Source: an uncultured Dialister sp. (GTDB taxonomy: Bacteria > Bacillota > Negativicutes > Veillonellales > Dialisteraceae). From it: a stretch of DNA of 64,000 nt. How positions within the stretch are numbered: the first letter of the stretch is position 1; each line of letters starts with the position of its first letter. Of this stretch, positions 7,875-18,332 are shown piece by piece. The notes beneath the pieces are model-generated. The model was not told the DNA's origin, searched no databases, and saw only the letters and a list, made by a program, of their open reading frames with translations. The DNA lies in NCBI GenBank assembly GCA_900314595.1, contig OMVW01000001.1, forward strand, positions 1 to 64,000. The letters are read 5' to 3'. A program made the translations under genes and the position numbers.

Positions 7875-10800
7875 TCAACAAGGATATTAAAAAAGTACTT
7901 GTCATCGGCTCCGGGCCCATCATCATTGGTCAGGCGGCAGAATTCGACTATGCCGGCACCCAGGCCTGCCGTTCCCTTCGCGAAGAAGGAGTGGAAGTGG
8001 TGCTGGTAAACAGCAATCCATCTACCATTATGACTGATGTGGATATCGCTGACCGGGTTTATATCGAACCAATCACTCTTCCTTTTGTGACGGAAGTCAT
8101 CAAGAAAGAAAGACCGGATGCTTTGCTTGCCACCCTTGGTGGTCAGGTAGGTCTGAATATGGCAGTCAAGCTTTCTGATGCAGGAGTTCTCGAACAGTAT
8201 GGTGTGAAACTCCTCGGTTCTTCTCTCCATGCCATCAAGCATGCAGAAGACCGTGAACTTTTCAAGGAAGCTATGGAGGAAATCCATCAACCTGTACCGG
8301 AATCGGAAATTTTTGAGGAACTGGAACCGGCCATCGCTTTTGCTGACAGAATCGGTTACCCCGTCATTATCCGTCCGGCTTATACTCTTGGCGGTACCGG
8401 CGGCGGTATTGCCCATGACAGATATGAAATGGAAGAAATTGCCAATCGTGGCATTAAGTTATCCCCGATTAACCAGATTCTTGTCGAACGCAGCATTGCA
8501 GGCTGGAAGGAAATTGAATTCGAAGTTATGCGGGACGGTGCAGATAACTGCATTATTGTCTGCGCTATGGAAAATATCGATCCTGTTGGCGTCCATACCG
8601 GTGATTCCATCGTCGTGGCTCCGACCCAGACTTTGACCGATGGACAGTATCAGATGCTTCGTACCGCATCCATTGATATCATCCGTTATCTTCAGATTGA
8701 AGGCGGCTGCAATGTACAGTATGGTCTTGACACGAAGACAAATCAGTATTACGTCATCGAAGTCAATCCCCGCGTAAGCCGTTCATCCGCTCTGGCATCA
8801 AAGGCAACCGGCTATCCGATTGCAAAAGTGGCGGCAAAAATTGCCCTTGGCATGCATCTGGATGAAATTACCAATGCCATTACGAAAAATACGAAAGCCT
8901 GCTTCGAACCTTCTATCGACTATGTAGTCTGCAAGTTCCCGCGCTGGCCTTTCGAAAAATTTACCCTGGCAGACCGTGCCATTGGCACCCAGATGAAAGC
9001 AACCGGGGAAGTCATGGCTCTTGACCGTACTCTGGAAGGATCACTCCTGAAAGCTCTTCGCTCCCTGGAAGTAGGGGAAGGATACCTGCATCTGAAAAAG
9101 CTGGATGGACAGTCTCTCTATGATATCCGTTGCCTCCTCTCTCGTATCGATAATGAACGTATCTTCGTGGTGGCAGAAGCACTTCGCCGCGGAATCGAAC
9201 CGGAAGAAATTAATCGTATTACCAGAATCGACCTGTTCTTTATTTACAAGATTCAGAATATCATCAAAATGGAACGCCGTCTCCTGAAGGAGGGGCTGAC
9301 CGAAGAAACCCTGAAAGCTGCCAAACGGATCCAGATGCCTGATGAAGCCATTGCCCACTTTGCAGAAGTATCTGTCAAAGATGTGGAAAACTTCAAGAAA
9401 AAGCTCAATTTCCATCCTGATTTCAAGATGGTTGATACCTGTGCAGCTGAATTCGAGGCCCATACGCCTTACTACTACTCCACCTATGGAGCAGAAGATG
9501 AAGTCAGGCCCCAGGGAAATCATTCTGTCGTCGTCTTTGGCTCCGGTCCAATCCGCATTGGTCAGGGGATTGAATTTGACTACTGTTCTGTCCATGCCTC
9601 CTGGGCACTGACAAAGGCAGGAAAGAAATCAATCGTCATCAATAACAATCCGGAAACCGTATCCACCGACTTTGATACATCTGATTCCCTGTATTTTGAA
9701 CCACTGACAGAACAAGATGTGCTGGAAGTCATTGAAAAGGAAAAACCGGAAGGCGTCATCTGCCAGTTTGGCGGACAGACGGCTATCAACCTGGCCACTC
9801 CTATGGCCAAGAGAGGAATCCGTATCATCGGTTCCTCCAATGAATCCATCGATATGGCAGAGGACCGTGAACGGTTTGATACCCTTTGCGGCCAGCTGGG
9901 CATTTCCCGGCCGAAAGGCTGCCTTGTGGAAAGCGTGGAAGAAGCCATGCAGAAGACGGAAGAGCTGGCTTATCCCTTGATTGTCCGTCCAAGTTACGTA
10001 CTTGGCGGCCGGGCTATGCAGATTGTTTATGACCAGTCCGAACTCCGTACCTACCTGAAAGAAGCCGTAGTGGCATCTCATGAACATCCTGTCCTCATCG
10101 ATCAGTACATGGTAGGCCGGGAAGTGGAAATCGATGCCATTTCCGATGGGGTGGATATCTGCATCCCCGGTATTATGGAACAGATTGAACGCTCCGGCGT
10201 TCATTCCGGCGACTCCATTGCCGTATATCCTCCGCAGCATCTGTCTCAGGAAGTCATAGATACACTTACGAAATATACGAAAGATATCGCCTGTGCCATG
10301 AACGTCAAAGGCCTTGTCAATATCCAGTTCATTGTCGTAAAAGACCAGGTTTATGTCATCGAAGTCAATCCGAGAGCCAGCCGTACAGTTCCTTTCATGA
10401 GCAAGATTACAGGGATCAATATGGTTGAATACGCTACCCGTGTGGCTCTGGGTGAATCTTTGAAGTCCCTGGGCCTGCCTCTTGGCCTCGTTCCGGATAA
10501 GGGCTATGTAGCTATCAAAGCCCCTGTATTCTCCTTCTCCAAGCTGGGCCTTGTAGAAATTAAGCTGGGGCCGGAAATGAAATCTACGGGCGAAGTCATG
10601 GGTATTGGTCATACTTATCAGGAAGCCCTGTATAAAGCGGTCGTCGCTTCAAATCTTATGGTTCCGGCGGGGGCAAATGTACTCATTACGGTCAGTGACC
10701 GGGATAAACCGGAAACGGCACAGCTGGCAAAAGGTTTTGTGGAACTCGGCTACCATCTGATCTGCACCTCCGGTACCGGCGCTTATTTCAGGGAACTGGG

Positions 10801-11071
10801 ACTTCCTGTTGAAATCATCAAGAAGATTCATGAAAAAGGTGAAAACTGCGAAAAATACCTGAAATCCGGCAAGGTGGATATGGTACTCAATACCATTTCC
10901 TACGGCAGCCAGATTGAACAGGAAGGCTACGATCTCCGCCGTATTGCGGTAGAACTGGCTATTCCGTGCATTACTTCCCTGGATACGGCAAAGGAAGTCC
11001 TCCGCGTCATGGCATCTAAAGATGCAGAAGAACTTCATGTAGAAGCCATCCAGGACTATGTGAAGGAGTAA
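7871..11071 (+). CDS. carB: Carbamoyl-phosphate synthase large subunit CarB
   Basis: CarB makes carbamoyl phosphate from bicarbonate, ammonia and two ATP. The 1066-residue protein shows the expected internal duplication: [19 protein letters not shown] near residue 11 is echoed by [19 protein letters not shown] near 557. Each half carries an ATP-grasp domain. A C-terminal MGS-like regulatory domain follows, beginning around residue 935. It overlaps carA by four bases and is followed three bases later by pyrK. Confidence 0.98.
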   Translation: MINKDIKKVLVIGSGPIIIGQAAEFDYAGTQACRSLREEGVEVVLVNSNPSTIMTDVDIADRVYIEPITLPFVTEVIKKERPDALLATLGGQVGLNMAVKLSDAGVLEQYGVKLLGSSLHAIKHAEDRELFKEAMEEIHQPVPESEIFEELEPAIAFADRIGYPVIIRPAYTLGGTGGGIAHDRYEMEEIANRGIKLSPINQILVERSIAGWKEIEFEVMRDGADNCIIVCAMENIDPVGVHTGDSIVVAPTQTLTDGQYQMLRTASIDIIRYLQIEGGCNVQYGLDTKTNQYYVIEVNPRVSRSSALASKATGYPIAKVAAKIALGMHLDEITNAITKNTKACFEPSIDYVVCKFPRWPFEKFTLADRAIGTQMKATGEVMALDRTLEGSLLKALRSLEVGEGYLHLKKLDGQSLYDIRCLLSRIDNERIFVVAEALRRGIEPEEINRITRIDLFFIYKIQNIIKMERRLLKEGLTEETLKAAKRIQMPDEAIAHFAEVSVKDVENFKKKLNFHPDFKMVDTCAAEFEAHTPYYYSTYGAEDEVRPQGNHSVVVFGSGPIRIGQGIEFDYCSVHASWALTKAGKKSIVINNNPETVSTDFDTSDSLYFEPLTEQDVLEVIEKEKPEGVICQFGGQTAINLATPMAKRGIRIIGSSNESIDMAEDRERFDTLCGQLGISRPKGCLVESVEEAMQKTEELAYPLIVRPSYVLGGRAMQIVYDQSELRTYLKEAVVASHEHPVLIDQYMVGREVEIDAISDGVDICIPGIMEQIERSGVHSGDSIAVYPPQHLSQEVIDTLTKYTKDIACAMNVKGLVNIQFIVVKDQVYVIEVNPRASRTVPFMSKITGINMVEYATRVALGESLKSLGLPLGLVPDKGYVAIKAPVFSFSKLGLVEIKLGPEMKSTGEVMGIGHTYQEALYKAVVASNLMVPAGANVLITVSDRDKPETAQLAKGFVELGYHLICTSGTGAYFRELGLPVEIIKKIHEKGENCEKYLKSGKVDMVLNTISYGSQIEQEGYDLRRIAVELAIPCITSLDTAKEVLRVMASKDAEELHVEAIQDYVKE

Positions 11072-11074
11072 ATT

Positions 11075-11842
11075 ATGTCAGGTTATGTAGAAAAAGGGAT
11101 TATCCGGATCCATAAACAGGTGGGACCGGAAATCTGGCTCATGCAGATTGAGCTGCCCCGCATCGCAAAAGAGGCAAAACCGGGCCAGTTCGTCCATGTG
11201 AAAGTGAATGACCCCCGCTATATCCTGCGGCGCCCCATTTCCATAGCCGGTGCCGACGCAGGCAGGGGAATGCTGGAAATCATTTACCGGATCGTGGGGA
11301 CCGGGACGGAAGCCATGTCACATATGAAAGTGGGAGATACCGTCGACTGCCTGGGGCCCTTGGGCACATCCTTTGATATGGATAAAGACCATATTATCGG
11401 TGTAGGCGGCGGCGTGGGCATTGCGCCCATCCTCTTCATGTCCCGCCGGGCAAAGCCGGGCCAGATGACTGTCGTCATCGGTGGAAGAAATAAGGAAGAA
11501 GTTTTCTGGAAAGACCTTTTTCCCAATACACTTAGAAATCTCATCGTTACAACCGATGATGGATCTTATGGAATCAAAGGTTTTTCTGTATCTGTCCTTC
11601 CGGATCTTTTCAAAAAAGAAAAAGTGGATGAAATCTGTGTCTGCGGACCGGGCATCATGATGAAGATTACCGCCCAGATGGCAAAAGATGCGGATGTGCC
11701 CTGCCAGGTATCCATGGAACGGCGTATGGGCTGCGGTATCGGGACCTGCCTTGGCTGTGTATGTGACAGAAAAGATGGCAAAGGCCATTATAAAGTCTGC
11801 GAAGATGGACCGGTATTCAATGCGGAGGAGGTTGTATTATGA
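11075..11842 (+). CDS. pyrK: Dihydroorotate dehydrogenase B electron-transfer subunit PyrK
   Basis: PyrK carries FAD and a 2Fe-2S cluster and passes electrons from the PyrD flavin to NAD+. The FAD-binding RRPISIAG lies near residue 50, and a glycine-rich GVGGGVGIAP follows near 109. The C-terminal cysteine cluster CGIGTCLGCVC, with a further cysteine in KVCEDGPVF, holds the iron-sulfur centre. Length is 255 residues. It overlaps pyrD by ATGA and forms the type 1B heterotetramer with it. Confidence 0.96.
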   Translation: MSGYVEKGIIRIHKQVGPEIWLMQIELPRIAKEAKPGQFVHVKVNDPRYILRRPISIAGADAGRGMLEIIYRIVGTGTEAMSHMKVGDTVDCLGPLGTSFDMDKDHIIGVGGGVGIAPILFMSRRAKPGQMTVVIGGRNKEEVFWKDLFPNTLRNLIVTTDDGSYGIKGFSVSVLPDLFKKEKVDEICVCGPGIMMKITAQMAKDADVPCQVSMERRMGCGIGTCLGCVCDRKDGKGHYKVCEDGPVFNAEEVVL

Positions 11843-12747
11843 GTCATCTGAACGTCAACTTCCTTGGTATTCCCATGGCCAGCCCAGTCATCGGCGCTTC
11901 CGGCACCGTAGGTTTTGGACTGGAACTGGCAGATTATGTGGACTTAAAAAAAGTAGGCGCCCTTTCCGGCAAGGGTCTTGCCCCGACTCCCTGGATGGGA
12001 AATAATGGTGTCCGCATTGCGGAAACGACTTCGGGCATGCTGAACTGCATCGGCCTTGAAAACCCCGGAGCCCCATATTTCCTGGAACATTATCTTCCGG
12101 AAGTGAAAAAGCTTCCTACCATATTCATTGCCAATATGGTGGGCAAAAGCGTGGAAGAATACGCGGAATGCGCAGCTATGCTGACAGTTCCCGGAATTTC
12201 TGCCCTGGAAGTTAATATTTCCTGCCCCAATGTAAAAGTTGGGGGAGCTGCCTTCGGTACGAATCCGAAACAGGCTGCTGCCGTTACAAAAGCTGTAAAG
12301 GATGCGTCTTCTCTTCCCGTCATTGTGAAACTGTCTCCTAATGTGACAGATATCGTTTCTATAGCAAAGGCTGTGGAAGATGCAGGGGCTGATGCGATTT
12401 CCCTGATCAATACACTTTTGGGGATTTCCATCGATATCCGCACGAGGAAACCGATTCTTGGAAATATTACCGGCGGACTTTCGGGCCCGGCCATTAAACC
12501 GGTAGCTCTCCGCATGGTATGGCAGGTATCAAAAGCTGTCCATATCCCGGTTTGCGGCCTTGGTGGTGTCATGACCGGTACTGATGTAGTGGAATTCATG
12601 ATGGCCGGCGCTTCTACTGTTCAGGTAGGGACGGCAAATCTGGCGGATCCATCCGCTATGGGACGCATCGTGAATGAACTGGATGAATGGTGCGATAAAA
12701 ATAATGTTAGAGATGTGAACGAAATTGTTGGAACATTGAAGGCATAA
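11839..12747 (+). CDS. pyrD: Dihydroorotate dehydrogenase type 1B catalytic subunit PyrD
   Basis: PyrD oxidizes dihydroorotate to orotate with FMN. Type 1B identity rests on pairing with pyrK and on the active-site cysteine in EVNISCPNVK near residue 131. The lysine and FMN region VKLSPNVTDI and the motif GNITGGLSGPAIKP are typical. Length is 302 residues. It is the last gene of the operon. pyrE and pyrF, needed to reach UMP, are not in the window and must lie elsewhere. Confidence 0.97.
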   Translation: MSHLNVNFLGIPMASPVIGASGTVGFGLELADYVDLKKVGALSGKGLAPTPWMGNNGVRIAETTSGMLNCIGLENPGAPYFLEHYLPEVKKLPTIFIANMVGKSVEEYAECAAMLTVPGISALEVNISCPNVKVGGAAFGTNPKQAAAVTKAVKDASSLPVIVKLSPNVTDIVSIAKAVEDAGADAISLINTLLGISIDIRTRKPILGNITGGLSGPAIKPVALRMVWQVSKAVHIPVCGLGGVMTGTDVVEFMMAGASTVQVGTANLADPSAMGRIVNELDEWCDKNNVRDVNEIVGTLKA

Positions 12748-12756
12748 GAGGAAAAG

Positions 12757-12796
12757 CCGTGAAATGATTTGCCATCGTTTCACGGTTTTTATTTTG
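12757..12796 (+). terminator. Intrinsic terminator of the pyr operon
   Basis: CCGTGAAA (12757-12764) and TTTCACGG (12778-12785) pair, and a T-rich tract follows. Confidence 0.82.
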
Positions 12797-12849
12797 TCCT
12801 TACATCATCGTAAAATTCCTGTTTTTATCGAAAAAATTTTCTCAACCCC

Positions 12850-12878
12850 TTTACTTTCTCTCTTTATCGTGATAAAGT
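12850..12878 (+). promoter_or_regulatory. his operon promoter with a perfect inverted repeat over the -10
   Basis: TTTACT (12850-12855) and TAAAGT (12873-12878) are 17 bases apart. The perfect inverted repeat CTTTATC-GT-GATAAAG (12862-12877) spans the spacer and the -10 box, a classic repressor site position. Repression by a histidine-responsive factor is inference. No histidine T-box or leader peptide is seen. Confidence 0.65.
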
Positions 12879-12907
12879 ATAGCTACGACAAAGATAAGGA
12901 GGACCTT

Positions 12908-14122
12908 ATGGCAAAACAACTGGACGACCTGAAGATGGTCCATGAAGAAGAAATGAAAAACTTCGACCGCATCGAAAGTGCGGTGGTTTCAGTCATGAGA
13001 AACCATGGCTGTAAAATTATTCAGACACCTACTTTTGAAGATTACGATACCTATGGAAAATATTTTCCACAGCTCCAGCGGGAAATGATTAAGACTATCG
13101 GCCCGGACGGTGAGGTGCTCGTCATGCGGCCGGATGTGACCGTACCACTGGTGAAGACCGCTTCCCGGGAATACCCGGATCCTGCCCAGCTCTTGAAGTT
13201 CGGATATGTGTCGGTAGTTTTCCGAGAATATTACGGAAAATCCACTCATGGCAAATATTTTCTCCAGAGCGGGGTGGAAGTCCTGGGGGATGAGACGCCG
13301 GAATGTGACGGAGAAGTCATGGTAATGGCGGCAGAATTCCTTGAGTCCGTAGGTATCAGGGATATGCGAATCGATCTGGGCAGCGTTGCTTACATGGATG
13401 CCCTGTTTGAAGAACTTCATTTGTCTGATGAAGAACTGGCAAAAGTCCGGGAATATCTGGAAAAGCGAAATCTTGTGGCTTTTGACGCGCTGGTGGACGG
13501 GCTTTCTATTACCACTATCCAGAGGAAGGTTCTTCTGGAATTGCCAAAACTCTTTGGACCCTACGAGTCCACACTAAAAATGGCGGAAGACCTCTGCCTT
13601 AACCATAAAATGCTGGAGTCCCTGAAACGCCTCAGAAAGGTTTATGAATACTTGGATGTGGCAGGTTACAGCGATCGGGTGAAACTGGATTTTGGCTTTA
13701 CTTCTCACATGGGTTACTATACGGACCTGGTTTTTAAAATTTATGCCCAAGGAGCCCTGTATTCCCTGATCAGCGGCGGCCGGTATGATTCCTTGGCGGC
13801 CCAGTTCCAGGTGCCCCGGCCTGCCTGCGGGTTTGGGATGAATATGAATCTTCTTTATGAAGTTATGGCAGAATCAGACCTTCTGGAAGAAATAGTTCCA
13901 TCCTGTGACCTTGCTGTTGTTTATGACAATGCAGACCGAAACCTTATATTGACGCTTATGGACTGGAGAAGAAAAGGGCATTCCGTCCTTGGGGTCAGCA
14001 CAAAGAACCGGTTCAATCCGGGTGATTATAAAATAGTTGCATCTTATAGTGACGGTCTTTTCAAAACGGATGAAAAAGGCTTCACAAAAGAGGAAATGGA
14101 AGCCAAGTTAGGAGGGCTCTGA
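12908..14122 (+). CDS. hisZ: ATP phosphoribosyltransferase regulatory subunit HisZ
   Basis: HisZ is a histidyl-tRNA-synthetase-like protein without aminoacylation activity that assembles with short HisG and confers histidine feedback. The class II core is visible as PTFEDYDTY, MRPDVTVPL and the C-terminal SGGRYDSL. I start at ATG 12908, 5 bases after AAGGAGG, giving 404 residues; longer in-frame extensions run into the pyr terminator. The pairing with a 206-residue HisG downstream confirms the HisZ role over a true HisS. Confidence 0.95.
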   Translation: MAKQLDDLKMVHEEEMKNFDRIESAVVSVMRNHGCKIIQTPTFEDYDTYGKYFPQLQREMIKTIGPDGEVLVMRPDVTVPLVKTASREYPDPAQLLKFGYVSVVFREYYGKSTHGKYFLQSGVEVLGDETPECDGEVMVMAAEFLESVGIRDMRIDLGSVAYMDALFEELHLSDEELAKVREYLEKRNLVAFDALVDGLSITTIQRKVLLELPKLFGPYESTLKMAEDLCLNHKMLESLKRLRKVYEYLDVAGYSDRVKLDFGFTSHMGYYTDLVFKIYAQGALYSLISGGRYDSLAAQFQVPRPACGFGMNMNLLYEVMAESDLLEEIVPSCDLAVVYDNADRNLILTLMDWRRKGHSVLGVSTKNRFNPGDYKIVASYSDGLFKTDEKGFTKEEMEAKLGGL

Positions 14123-14123
14123 T

Positions 14124-14744
14124 ATGCTGCATATAGCACTGGCAAAAGGTCGCATTGCAAAGAAAGTGATGAGGTACCTGGGTGAAGGCGGCTATCATTT
14201 CGCGGATTATTCTGATGACAGCAGGAAATTGATTTTCACCGATGATCAGGATCGAATCCGGGTGACTCTCGTTAAATCTCCAGATGTGGCAGTCTATGTC
14301 CGGAGGGGGGCCGCTGATGCGGGTATAGTTGGTAAAGACGTACTTATGGAAGACGGGGAAGAGGATGTATACGAAATAGAAGACCTGGGCATTGGCAAAT
14401 GCCGCATGGCTGTTTCCGGAATTAAGGGGAATCAGCAGGTCATGAATAAAAGAATCCTGACGGTAGCATCCAAATATCCCTCTATCGCAAGGAAATATTT
14501 TGCTGACCGGTTTCAGCCTATCGATATCATCAAATTGAATGGTTCTGTAGAACTGGCACCTCTTGTGGGACTTTCAGATGTTATAGTGGATATCGTGGAA
14601 ACGGGGACTACATTAAAAGAAAATGGTCTGGAGGCCTATGATTATTTCATGGATTTCTCTGCCCGCCTGATCTGCAATAAGGTATCCTACAAAATGAAAC
14701 AGGATGAACTTCAACAGTTTATCAACCTTGTAAAGAAAGACTGA
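14124..14744 (+). CDS. hisG: ATP phosphoribosyltransferase catalytic subunit HisG (short form)
   Basis: HisG condenses ATP and PRPP in the first step of histidine synthesis. At 206 residues it is the short form, lacking the C-terminal regulatory domain, and so needs HisZ. Family stretches are LALAKGRI at the start, RRGAADAGIVGKDVL near 60 and the phosphate-binding DIVETGTTLKENG near 155. It begins one base after the hisZ stop. Confidence 0.97.
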   Translation: MLHIALAKGRIAKKVMRYLGEGGYHFADYSDDSRKLIFTDDQDRIRVTLVKSPDVAVYVRRGAADAGIVGKDVLMEDGEEDVYEIEDLGIGKCRMAVSGIKGNQQVMNKRILTVASKYPSIARKYFADRFQPIDIIKLNGSVELAPLVGLSDVIVDIVETGTTLKENGLEAYDYFMDFSARLICNKVSYKMKQDELQQFINLVKKD

Positions 14745-14793
14745 TTGATAGTAAAATATACTCAACATAATTAAAGAAAGAAGGATTTTGCTT

Positions 14794-16083
14794 ATGGAAT
14801 GGATTACAGTACCGGAAAAAGGTTTGTCTCTTCGTGAAGTGAGAACCATGACGAATAGAAACGTCAATCTTTCTGAGGATTTGGAAAAGACGGTTTCCGC
14901 CATCCTTGAAAAGGTCCGCACCGGTGGGGATGAAGCGATCCGTGAGCTGACGCTTAAATTTGATAAGGTAGAACTGAAAGATTTCCGGGTGACAGAAGAA
15001 GAAATTCAGGAAGCTTTGACAGAAGTGGGACCGGAATTTATTGAAGTCCTGAAAGAAGCCAAAGGAAATATTGAAGCTTTCCATAAGGAACAGGTCCGTA
15101 AGTCCTGGACGAAGGAATTCAGAGATGGTGTGGAACTGGGTGAACGGTTCCTCCCCATTCAGCGTGTCGGTGTTTACGTTCCCGGCGGACGCGCCGCCTA
15201 TCCTTCCACAGTTTTGATGGATACGGTACCGGCAGTCGTTGCAGGTTGTCCGTCGGTAGCCATGGCAACCCCTCCCGGAAAAGATGGGAAAGTGAATCCG
15301 AATATCCTGGCTGCCGCTTATGTGGCAGGAGTAAAGGAAATTTATAAAGTCGGCGGCGCTCAAGGGATTGCCATGTTGGCATATGGCACGGAAACAGTAG
15401 AACCGGTATTCAAAATCGTTGGACCCGGGAATGCTTTCGTAGCTATGGCAAAAAGACTTGTTTTTGGAACAGTCGGCATTGATATGATTGCAGGACCTTC
15501 CGAAGTATGCTGTGTGGCTGACAAGAGCGCCAATCCGGAGTGGATTGCTGCCGACCTTCTTTCGCAGGCGGAACATGATCCGAGGGCTGCGGTATTCCTT
15601 ATTACTCCGGACAAAGAATTTGGTTTGAAAGTTCAGGATGAAATGGAAAAGCAGATGAAAGAGCTTTCCCGTTATGAAATTATGAAGAGCTCAGTGGATA
15701 TGTATGCCAAGGCATTCCTCTGCAAAGATATCGAACAGTGCTTTGATATTGCCAATAAAATCGCGCCGGAACATCTGGAAGTGGAACTGGACGATGCGAA
15801 GAAATACCTGCCACTCATTTACAATGCAGGTGCTATTTTCCTTGGCCGTTATACCTCAGAACCAATTGGCGACTATCTGGCTGGCCCGAACCATACTCTT
15901 CCGACCTCCGGCACTGCGGCATTCTCCTCACCTCTTGGCGTTTATGACTTTGTAAAGCATAGCAGCGTGGAATGCTATTCGAAAGAAGCATTTAAAAAAA
16001 TTTCCCGACATGTCCAGCTCTTCGCCAAAGCAGAAGGACTGACGGCTCATGCTCATGCTATGGAGGTGCGCGATGAAGACTGA
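14794..16083 (+). CDS. hisD: Histidinol dehydrogenase HisD
   Basis: HisD oxidizes histidinol to histidine in two NAD-dependent steps. Family signatures include YVPGGRAAYPSTVLM near residue 125, VGPGNAFVAMAKR near 210, and the zinc-region AEHDPRAAVFLIT near 255 with APEHLEV near 325. ATG 14794, 8 bases after GAAGGA, is preferred over TTG at 14788. The product is 429 residues. A 49-base gap separates it from hisG, the longest gap in the operon besides hisA-hisF. Confidence 0.97.
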   Translation: MEWITVPEKGLSLREVRTMTNRNVNLSEDLEKTVSAILEKVRTGGDEAIRELTLKFDKVELKDFRVTEEEIQEALTEVGPEFIEVLKEAKGNIEAFHKEQVRKSWTKEFRDGVELGERFLPIQRVGVYVPGGRAAYPSTVLMDTVPAVVAGCPSVAMATPPGKDGKVNPNILAAAYVAGVKEIYKVGGAQGIAMLAYGTETVEPVFKIVGPGNAFVAMAKRLVFGTVGIDMIAGPSEVCCVADKSANPEWIAADLLSQAEHDPRAAVFLITPDKEFGLKVQDEMEKQMKELSRYEIMKSSVDMYAKAFLCKDIEQCFDIANKIAPEHLEVELDDAKKYLPLIYNAGAIFLGRYTSEPIGDYLAGPNHTLPTSGTAAFSSPLGVYDFVKHSSVECYSKEAFKKISRHVQLFAKAEGLTAHAHAMEVRDED

Positions 16084-17143
16084 ATGGTTAAGAAAGACAA
16101 TCAAAGACTTTGAACCTTATTTCGTGGCTCCCATTGCAGAAAAACATGTCATCAATGCCAATGAAAACTATTTCAATGTACTTTCCATTCCGGTCGTTAA
16201 GAAAGAACTGGTAGAAGCGCTGGATACCTTCAAACCCCAGCTTTATCCCAAACCCATGGCTGATAACCTCAGAAAAGCCATTTCTGAATATATTGGCTGT
16301 GACGAAGATGAAATCATCTGCGGCAATGGCGGCGATGAAATGATTACCTATCTTCTGAATACTTTCCTGAATCCGGGAGACGAAATCGTGGTCCATACAC
16401 CGACTTTTGATATGTATGAACTGACCGGTGAAGTCCTGGGCGCAACGGCAGTCAAAGTGAAAGATTTGACTGGTTACAGAAGGGACAGGGAAGGAATACT
16501 TGAAGCAGTAAAGAAATATCAGCCGAAAATGACGGTTATCTGTAATCCGAATAATCCAACCGGTGACCTTCTTCCCGCATCCTTTATTGAAGAAGTACTG
16601 AAAGCTGCAGAAAATATCGTTTTCGTAGACGAAGCGTATATGGAATTCGCCCAGAAGGAAAGCGTGATCGGCCTGGTAAAGAAATACCCGAACCTTGTCG
16701 TTCTCCGTACTCTTTCCAAGGCTTTTGGCCTGGCCGGCATGCGCTGCGGCTACCTGGTGGCACAGAAAGATTTGATTGAAGCCATTGCCAAAGTGAAAGC
16801 TCCTTATAATCTGAATGCCTTCACTCAGCTCTTTGCGCCCATCGTCCTGAAGCATCGGGATGAAATCTTCAAAGTCCGCGATGAAATCGTAAAGGAAAGA
16901 AACCGCCTGTATGAAGAACTCGTCAAGATTCCGGGACTGACTGTTTATCCTTCCTGCACGAACTTCCTCCTTGTCCAGGTACAGGTCAAACATGAGGAAA
17001 TATTCAAAGCCCTCAAGGCCAATGATGTACTGGTGAAGATTTACAGAAACAGTGCGGAAATTCCCAATGGCTACCGCATTTCAGTAACCACGAAGGAAGT
17101 GGATGACATCCTTCTTTCCGTATTCCGAAAGGAGCTTCAATGA
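16073..17143 (+). CDS. hisC: Histidinol-phosphate aminotransferase HisC
   Basis: HisC is a class I/II PLP-dependent aminotransferase that converts imidazole acetol phosphate to histidinol phosphate. The cofactor-binding stretches are NPNNPTGDL near residue 161, VDEAYMEFA near 187, and the Schiff-base lysine in RTLSKAFGLAGMRCGY near 216. ATG 16073 has GGAGG 6 bases upstream and overlaps the hisD end by 11 bases. Longer in-frame starts lack a binding site. Length is 356 residues. Confidence 0.95.
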   Translation: MKTEWLRKTIKDFEPYFVAPIAEKHVINANENYFNVLSIPVVKKELVEALDTFKPQLYPKPMADNLRKAISEYIGCDEDEIICGNGGDEMITYLLNTFLNPGDEIVVHTPTFDMYELTGEVLGATAVKVKDLTGYRRDREGILEAVKKYQPKMTVICNPNNPTGDLLPASFIEEVLKAAENIVFVDEAYMEFAQKESVIGLVKKYPNLVVLRTLSKAFGLAGMRCGYLVAQKDLIEAIAKVKAPYNLNAFTQLFAPIVLKHRDEIFKVRDEIVKERNRLYEELVKIPGLTVYPSCTNFLLVQVQVKHEEIFKALKANDVLVKIYRNSAEIPNGYRISVTTKEVDDILLSVFRKELQ

Positions 17144-17718
17144 GAAAGGCAAAAGTTCATAGGAAAACAGGGGAAACTGATATTTCCGTTTCTCTTGAAA
17201 TCGATGGCAGCGGCCGGTTTGAAGGAACCAGCGGAATCGGATTCTTTGATCATATGATGAATCTTATGGCAGCCCACAGCGGTATGGATATTTCCATAAT
17301 CTGCAAAGGGGATCTGGAAGTAGATAATCATCATACCATTGAAGATCTGGGAATTACTCTGGGAGATGCTTTCCTTCAGGCTCTTGGAGATAAAAAGGGA
17401 ATTCACCGCTATGGGTGCTTCTTCTGCCCCATGGATGAGACCTTGTCCCGCATCGTGCTGGATCTTTCCGGGCGGCCTTACTTCGTCTATGATGTAAAGA
17501 TTCCGGTAGAAAGGATTGGAAATTTCGAAACTGAAATGACCCGGGAATTTTTCCTTGCCTTTGCCATGCACGGTATGATGAACCTCCATATGGCCTGCCT
17601 TTATGGAGAGAATGGCCACCATATCGTGGAGTCTCTTTTTAAAGGAATCGGTCACGCATTGAAGGAAGCGGTCACTGTAGAAGGAAATGCTGTTTTATCT
17701 ACAAAAGGGGTGCTCTGA
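17140..17718 (+). CDS. hisB: Imidazoleglycerol-phosphate dehydratase HisB
   Basis: HisB dehydrates imidazoleglycerol phosphate to imidazole acetol phosphate, using manganese. The duplicated metal-binding motifs are DNHHTIEDLGITLG near residue 65 and ENGHHIVESLFKGIGHAL near 160. At 192 residues it is the single-domain dehydratase and carries no histidinol-phosphatase domain. It overlaps hisC by ATGA and hisH by one base. Confidence 0.97.
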   Translation: MRKAKVHRKTGETDISVSLEIDGSGRFEGTSGIGFFDHMMNLMAAHSGMDISIICKGDLEVDNHHTIEDLGITLGDAFLQALGDKKGIHRYGCFFCPMDETLSRIVLDLSGRPYFVYDVKIPVERIGNFETEMTREFFLAFAMHGMMNLHMACLYGENGHHIVESLFKGIGHALKEAVTVEGNAVLSTKGVL

Positions 17719-18332
17719 TGAAAACGGCAATTATCGATTATGATGCAGGCAACCTGGCCAATGTGGTCCGGGCTGCCAAAAGGGCAGGCCTTGACGTCAT
17801 AGTGACGAGGAAACCTGAAGAAATCAGGGATGCCCGGTCCCTGGTGCTCCCCGGGGTAGGTGCCATGAAAGATGCCATGGATCACCTCAATGGTTATGGG
17901 CTTTCCGACCTGATCAGGGAAGAAGTCAAAAAAGGCAAAAAACTGGCAGGTATCTGCCTCGGCATGCAGGCCCTTTATGAAGTGTCTGAAGAAGATGGGG
18001 AAATACCGGCTTTGGGACTCCTTCCCGGGCGGGTTGTCCGTTTCCCCGAGGGTAAACTGAAGGTTCCTCATATGGGCTGGAACGAGCTTGTCATTCACAG
18101 GGATCATAAGGTCCTGGCTGATCTTCCTCCCCATGCCTATGTATATTTCGTCCATTCCTATTACAAGACTCCCGGCGATACGGAAGATATCATCGCATCG
18201 GCTGATTATGGAGTTACCGTTCCGGCGGTTGTTGGAAAGGATAATATTCTTGGTTTTCAGTTCCATCCGGAAAAATCCGGTCCCGTAGGACAGGGGATAT
18301 GGAACCGTCTGGCAAAGTGGTTGGTCAAATGA
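17718..18332 (+). CDS. hisH: Imidazole glycerol phosphate synthase glutaminase subunit HisH
   Basis: HisH supplies ammonia from glutamine to HisF. It is a class I amidotransferase with the nucleophile cysteine in GICLGMQALYE near residue 79 and the histidine-glutamate pair in QFHPEKSG near 183. The N-terminal IDYDAGNLANV is typical. Length is 204 residues. Its ATG shares one base with the hisB stop. Confidence 0.97.
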   Translation: MKTAIIDYDAGNLANVVRAAKRAGLDVIVTRKPEEIRDARSLVLPGVGAMKDAMDHLNGYGLSDLIREEVKKGKKLAGICLGMQALYEVSEEDGEIPALGLLPGRVVRFPEGKLKVPHMGWNELVIHRDHKVLADLPPHAYVYFVHSYYKTPGDTEDIIASADYGVTVPAVVGKDNILGFQFHPEKSGPVGQGIWNRLAKWLVK

